From Bacteroidales bacterium (GTDB lineage Bacteria > Bacteroidota > Bacteroidia > Bacteroidales > Tenuifilaceae), in NCBI GenBank assembly GCA_013376985.1, contig JACABB010000011.1, positions 1 through 64,000 on the forward strand: a stretch of DNA of 64,000 nt, written 5' to 3'. Position 1 is the first letter of the stretch. The number at the start of each line of letters is the position of its first letter. Of the stretch, positions 63,047 to 64,000 are shown in pieces. A model generated the notes under the pieces. That model ran no database searches. It was not told where the DNA came from and worked only from the letters and a program-made list of their open reading frames with translations. The position numbers and the translations under genes were made by a program.

Positions 63047-64000
63047 ATGGCAGATAAGCAAAGAACTATTCATCAACCTGTTTCCATTACAGGACGGGGA
63101 TTACATACTGGCGTTGAGGTCGAAGTAATAATTTGCCCAGCCGAAGTTAATACCGGTTATATTTTCCAAAGAGTTGATTTAGAAGGGCAACCCAAAGTTG
63201 AAGCTCTAGCGGATTATGTTACCGATACTTCGCGAGGGACAACTTTAGTCCAAAAAGGCGTTAAGATAAATACTGTTGAACACGTTTTAGCAGCATTATC
63301 AGGTATGGGCATTGATAATGCTCTAATTAAGGTGAATGGTCCTGAAATGCCCATTATGGATGGGAGTTCTAGTTCTTTTGTAAGCGAGATTGCAAAAGCA
63401 GGAACTGATGAACAGGGTGCAGAAAGAAACTTTTTTATTATTCGTGAAAAGACGATTTATCGAGATGAGAAGAATAATATTGAAATAGTTGCATATCCTG
63501 ATGATGGTTTTAGTATTGATGTGATGATCGATTATAACTCTAAGGTACTTGGTCATCAATATGCAAAATTAACACGTATCGAAGATTTTGAATCACAAAT
63601 TTCACCTTGTAGAACATTTGTGTTTTTCCATGAGTTAGAGATTCTCCTAAAAAATAATCTTATTAAAGGGGGGGATCTGCAAAATGCAATTGTTATAATG
63701 GAACGGGAGGTTCCTCAGATTGAACTTGACCGTATTGCTGATCTTTTCAATAAACCCCATGTACAAGTAAGACCCTCTGGATTTCTAAATCATCTTGATC
63801 TTCATTTTACCAATGAGCCTGCCCGCCATAAACTTTTGGATATGGTTGGTGACCTATCCCTTTTAGGCCTAAGAATAAAAGGGAAAATAACCGCACTTAG
63901 ACCAGGACATCATGCAAACACGGAGTTTGCAAAAATGCTTCGTAAGCAGTATAAAAAGGAGATTCTTAAACCAACACCACCAATATACGATCCAAACCAA
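63047..64000 (+). CDS. lpxC: UDP-3-O-acyl-GlcNAc deacetylase (LpxC), 3' end outside the window
   Basis: 318 codons are visible from the ATG at 63047 and the frame is open at the window end. LpxC motifs are SITGRGLHTG, NTVEHVLAALSG with the general-base Glu and zinc His, MPIMDGSSSSFV, HKLLDMVGDLSLLG (zinc His and Asp) and RPGHHANTEF (His). It removes acetate from UDP-3-O-acyl-GlcNAc, the committed step of lipid A. In most Bacteroidota this protein is fused to FabZ; that part would be beyond 64000. Translation is probably linked to lpxD, 93 bp upstream. Confidence 0.96.
   Translation, partial: MADKQRTIHQPVSITGRGLHTGVEVEVIICPAEVNTGYIFQRVDLEGQPKVEALADYVTDTSRGTTLVQKGVKINTVEHVLAALSGMGIDNALIKVNGPEMPIMDGSSSSFVSEIAKAGTDEQGAERNFFIIREKTIYRDEKNNIEIVAYPDDGFSIDVMIDYNSKVLGHQYAKLTRIEDFESQISPCRTFVFFHELEILLKNNLIKGGDLQNAIVIMEREVPQIELDRIADLFNKPHVQVRPSGFLNHLDLHFTNEPARHKLLDMVGDLSLLGLRIKGKITALRPGHHANTEFAKMLRKQYKKEILKPTPPIYDPNQ

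Overview
The window is chromosomal DNA from a member of the Bacteroidota, probably a Bacteroidales/Marinilabiliales-type organism. The evidence is an AT-rich genome, a SusC/SusD polysaccharide utilisation locus (PUL) with a hybrid two-component regulator, a type IX secretion sorting domain, TTTG-N19-TAnnTTTG promoters, the lipid A genes lpxD and lpxC, and many lipoproteins of Bacteroidota type. I saw no tRNA, rRNA or CRISPR array.

Layout. (1) Positions 1-3542: three tandem lipoproteins on the minus strand with nearly the same N-terminal half but different C-terminal modules; the first is cut by the window edge. (2) 3693-16826: mostly conserved chromosome, with rpoN and a PAP2-like membrane protein, asnS, a cupin protein, ubiX, a ComF-type phosphoribosyltransferase, a DUF2147 protein, an RlpA/SPOR protein, a beta-barrel protein, a thiamine-binding MTH1187-like protein, an Ig-like lipoprotein and a CNNM/CorC transporter. 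(3) 16937-41247: a PUL on the plus strand, made of a hybrid sensor/AraC regulator, a GH130 phosphorylase or hydrolase, an MFS transporter, a lipoprotein of unrecognised but probably glycoside-active type, SusC, SusD, a LamG surface lipoprotein, a GH13 enzyme, and a secreted 1042-residue paralogue of the unrecognised lipoprotein with LamG and T9SS sorting domains. The PUL is interrupted at 33484-38118 by a small island: a possibly leaderless 48-residue ORF with a DUF6169-like gene, a DUF6364/PIN toxin-antitoxin pair, a protein with a HEPN-like motif, and a Bro-N/Fic protein. A decayed copy of the start of the last PUL gene lies inside the island.

(4) 41248-49765: repeat-rich accessory DNA with a Pif1-type helicase, an IS110-family element inserted at a reconstructable point inside a palindromic repeat, a 42-bp tandem array of palindromes in front of a DUF6261-like gene, and a lone SIR2-domain protein that may be antiphage. 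(5) 49766-58735: a beta-barrel protein, pgk, holB, a DUF6567-like lipoprotein and the rimP-nusA-infB operon with a clear promoter and terminator. (6) 58980-64000: a FISUMP-domain secreted protein, an HD hydrolase, lpxD and the 5' part of lpxC (probably lpxC-fabZ).

In the PUL, the inferred flow is capture by SusC/SusD and surface lipoproteins, cleavage outside by the T9SS protein, the unrecognised lipoprotein and GH13, uptake by SusC and the MFS carrier, and final processing by cytoplasmic GH130, with induction by the hybrid sensor. The substrate cannot be named from sequence alone. The most unusual items are the IS110 insertion with CT core dinucleotides, the tandem palindrome array with paired centre changes, and the island that splits the PUL.
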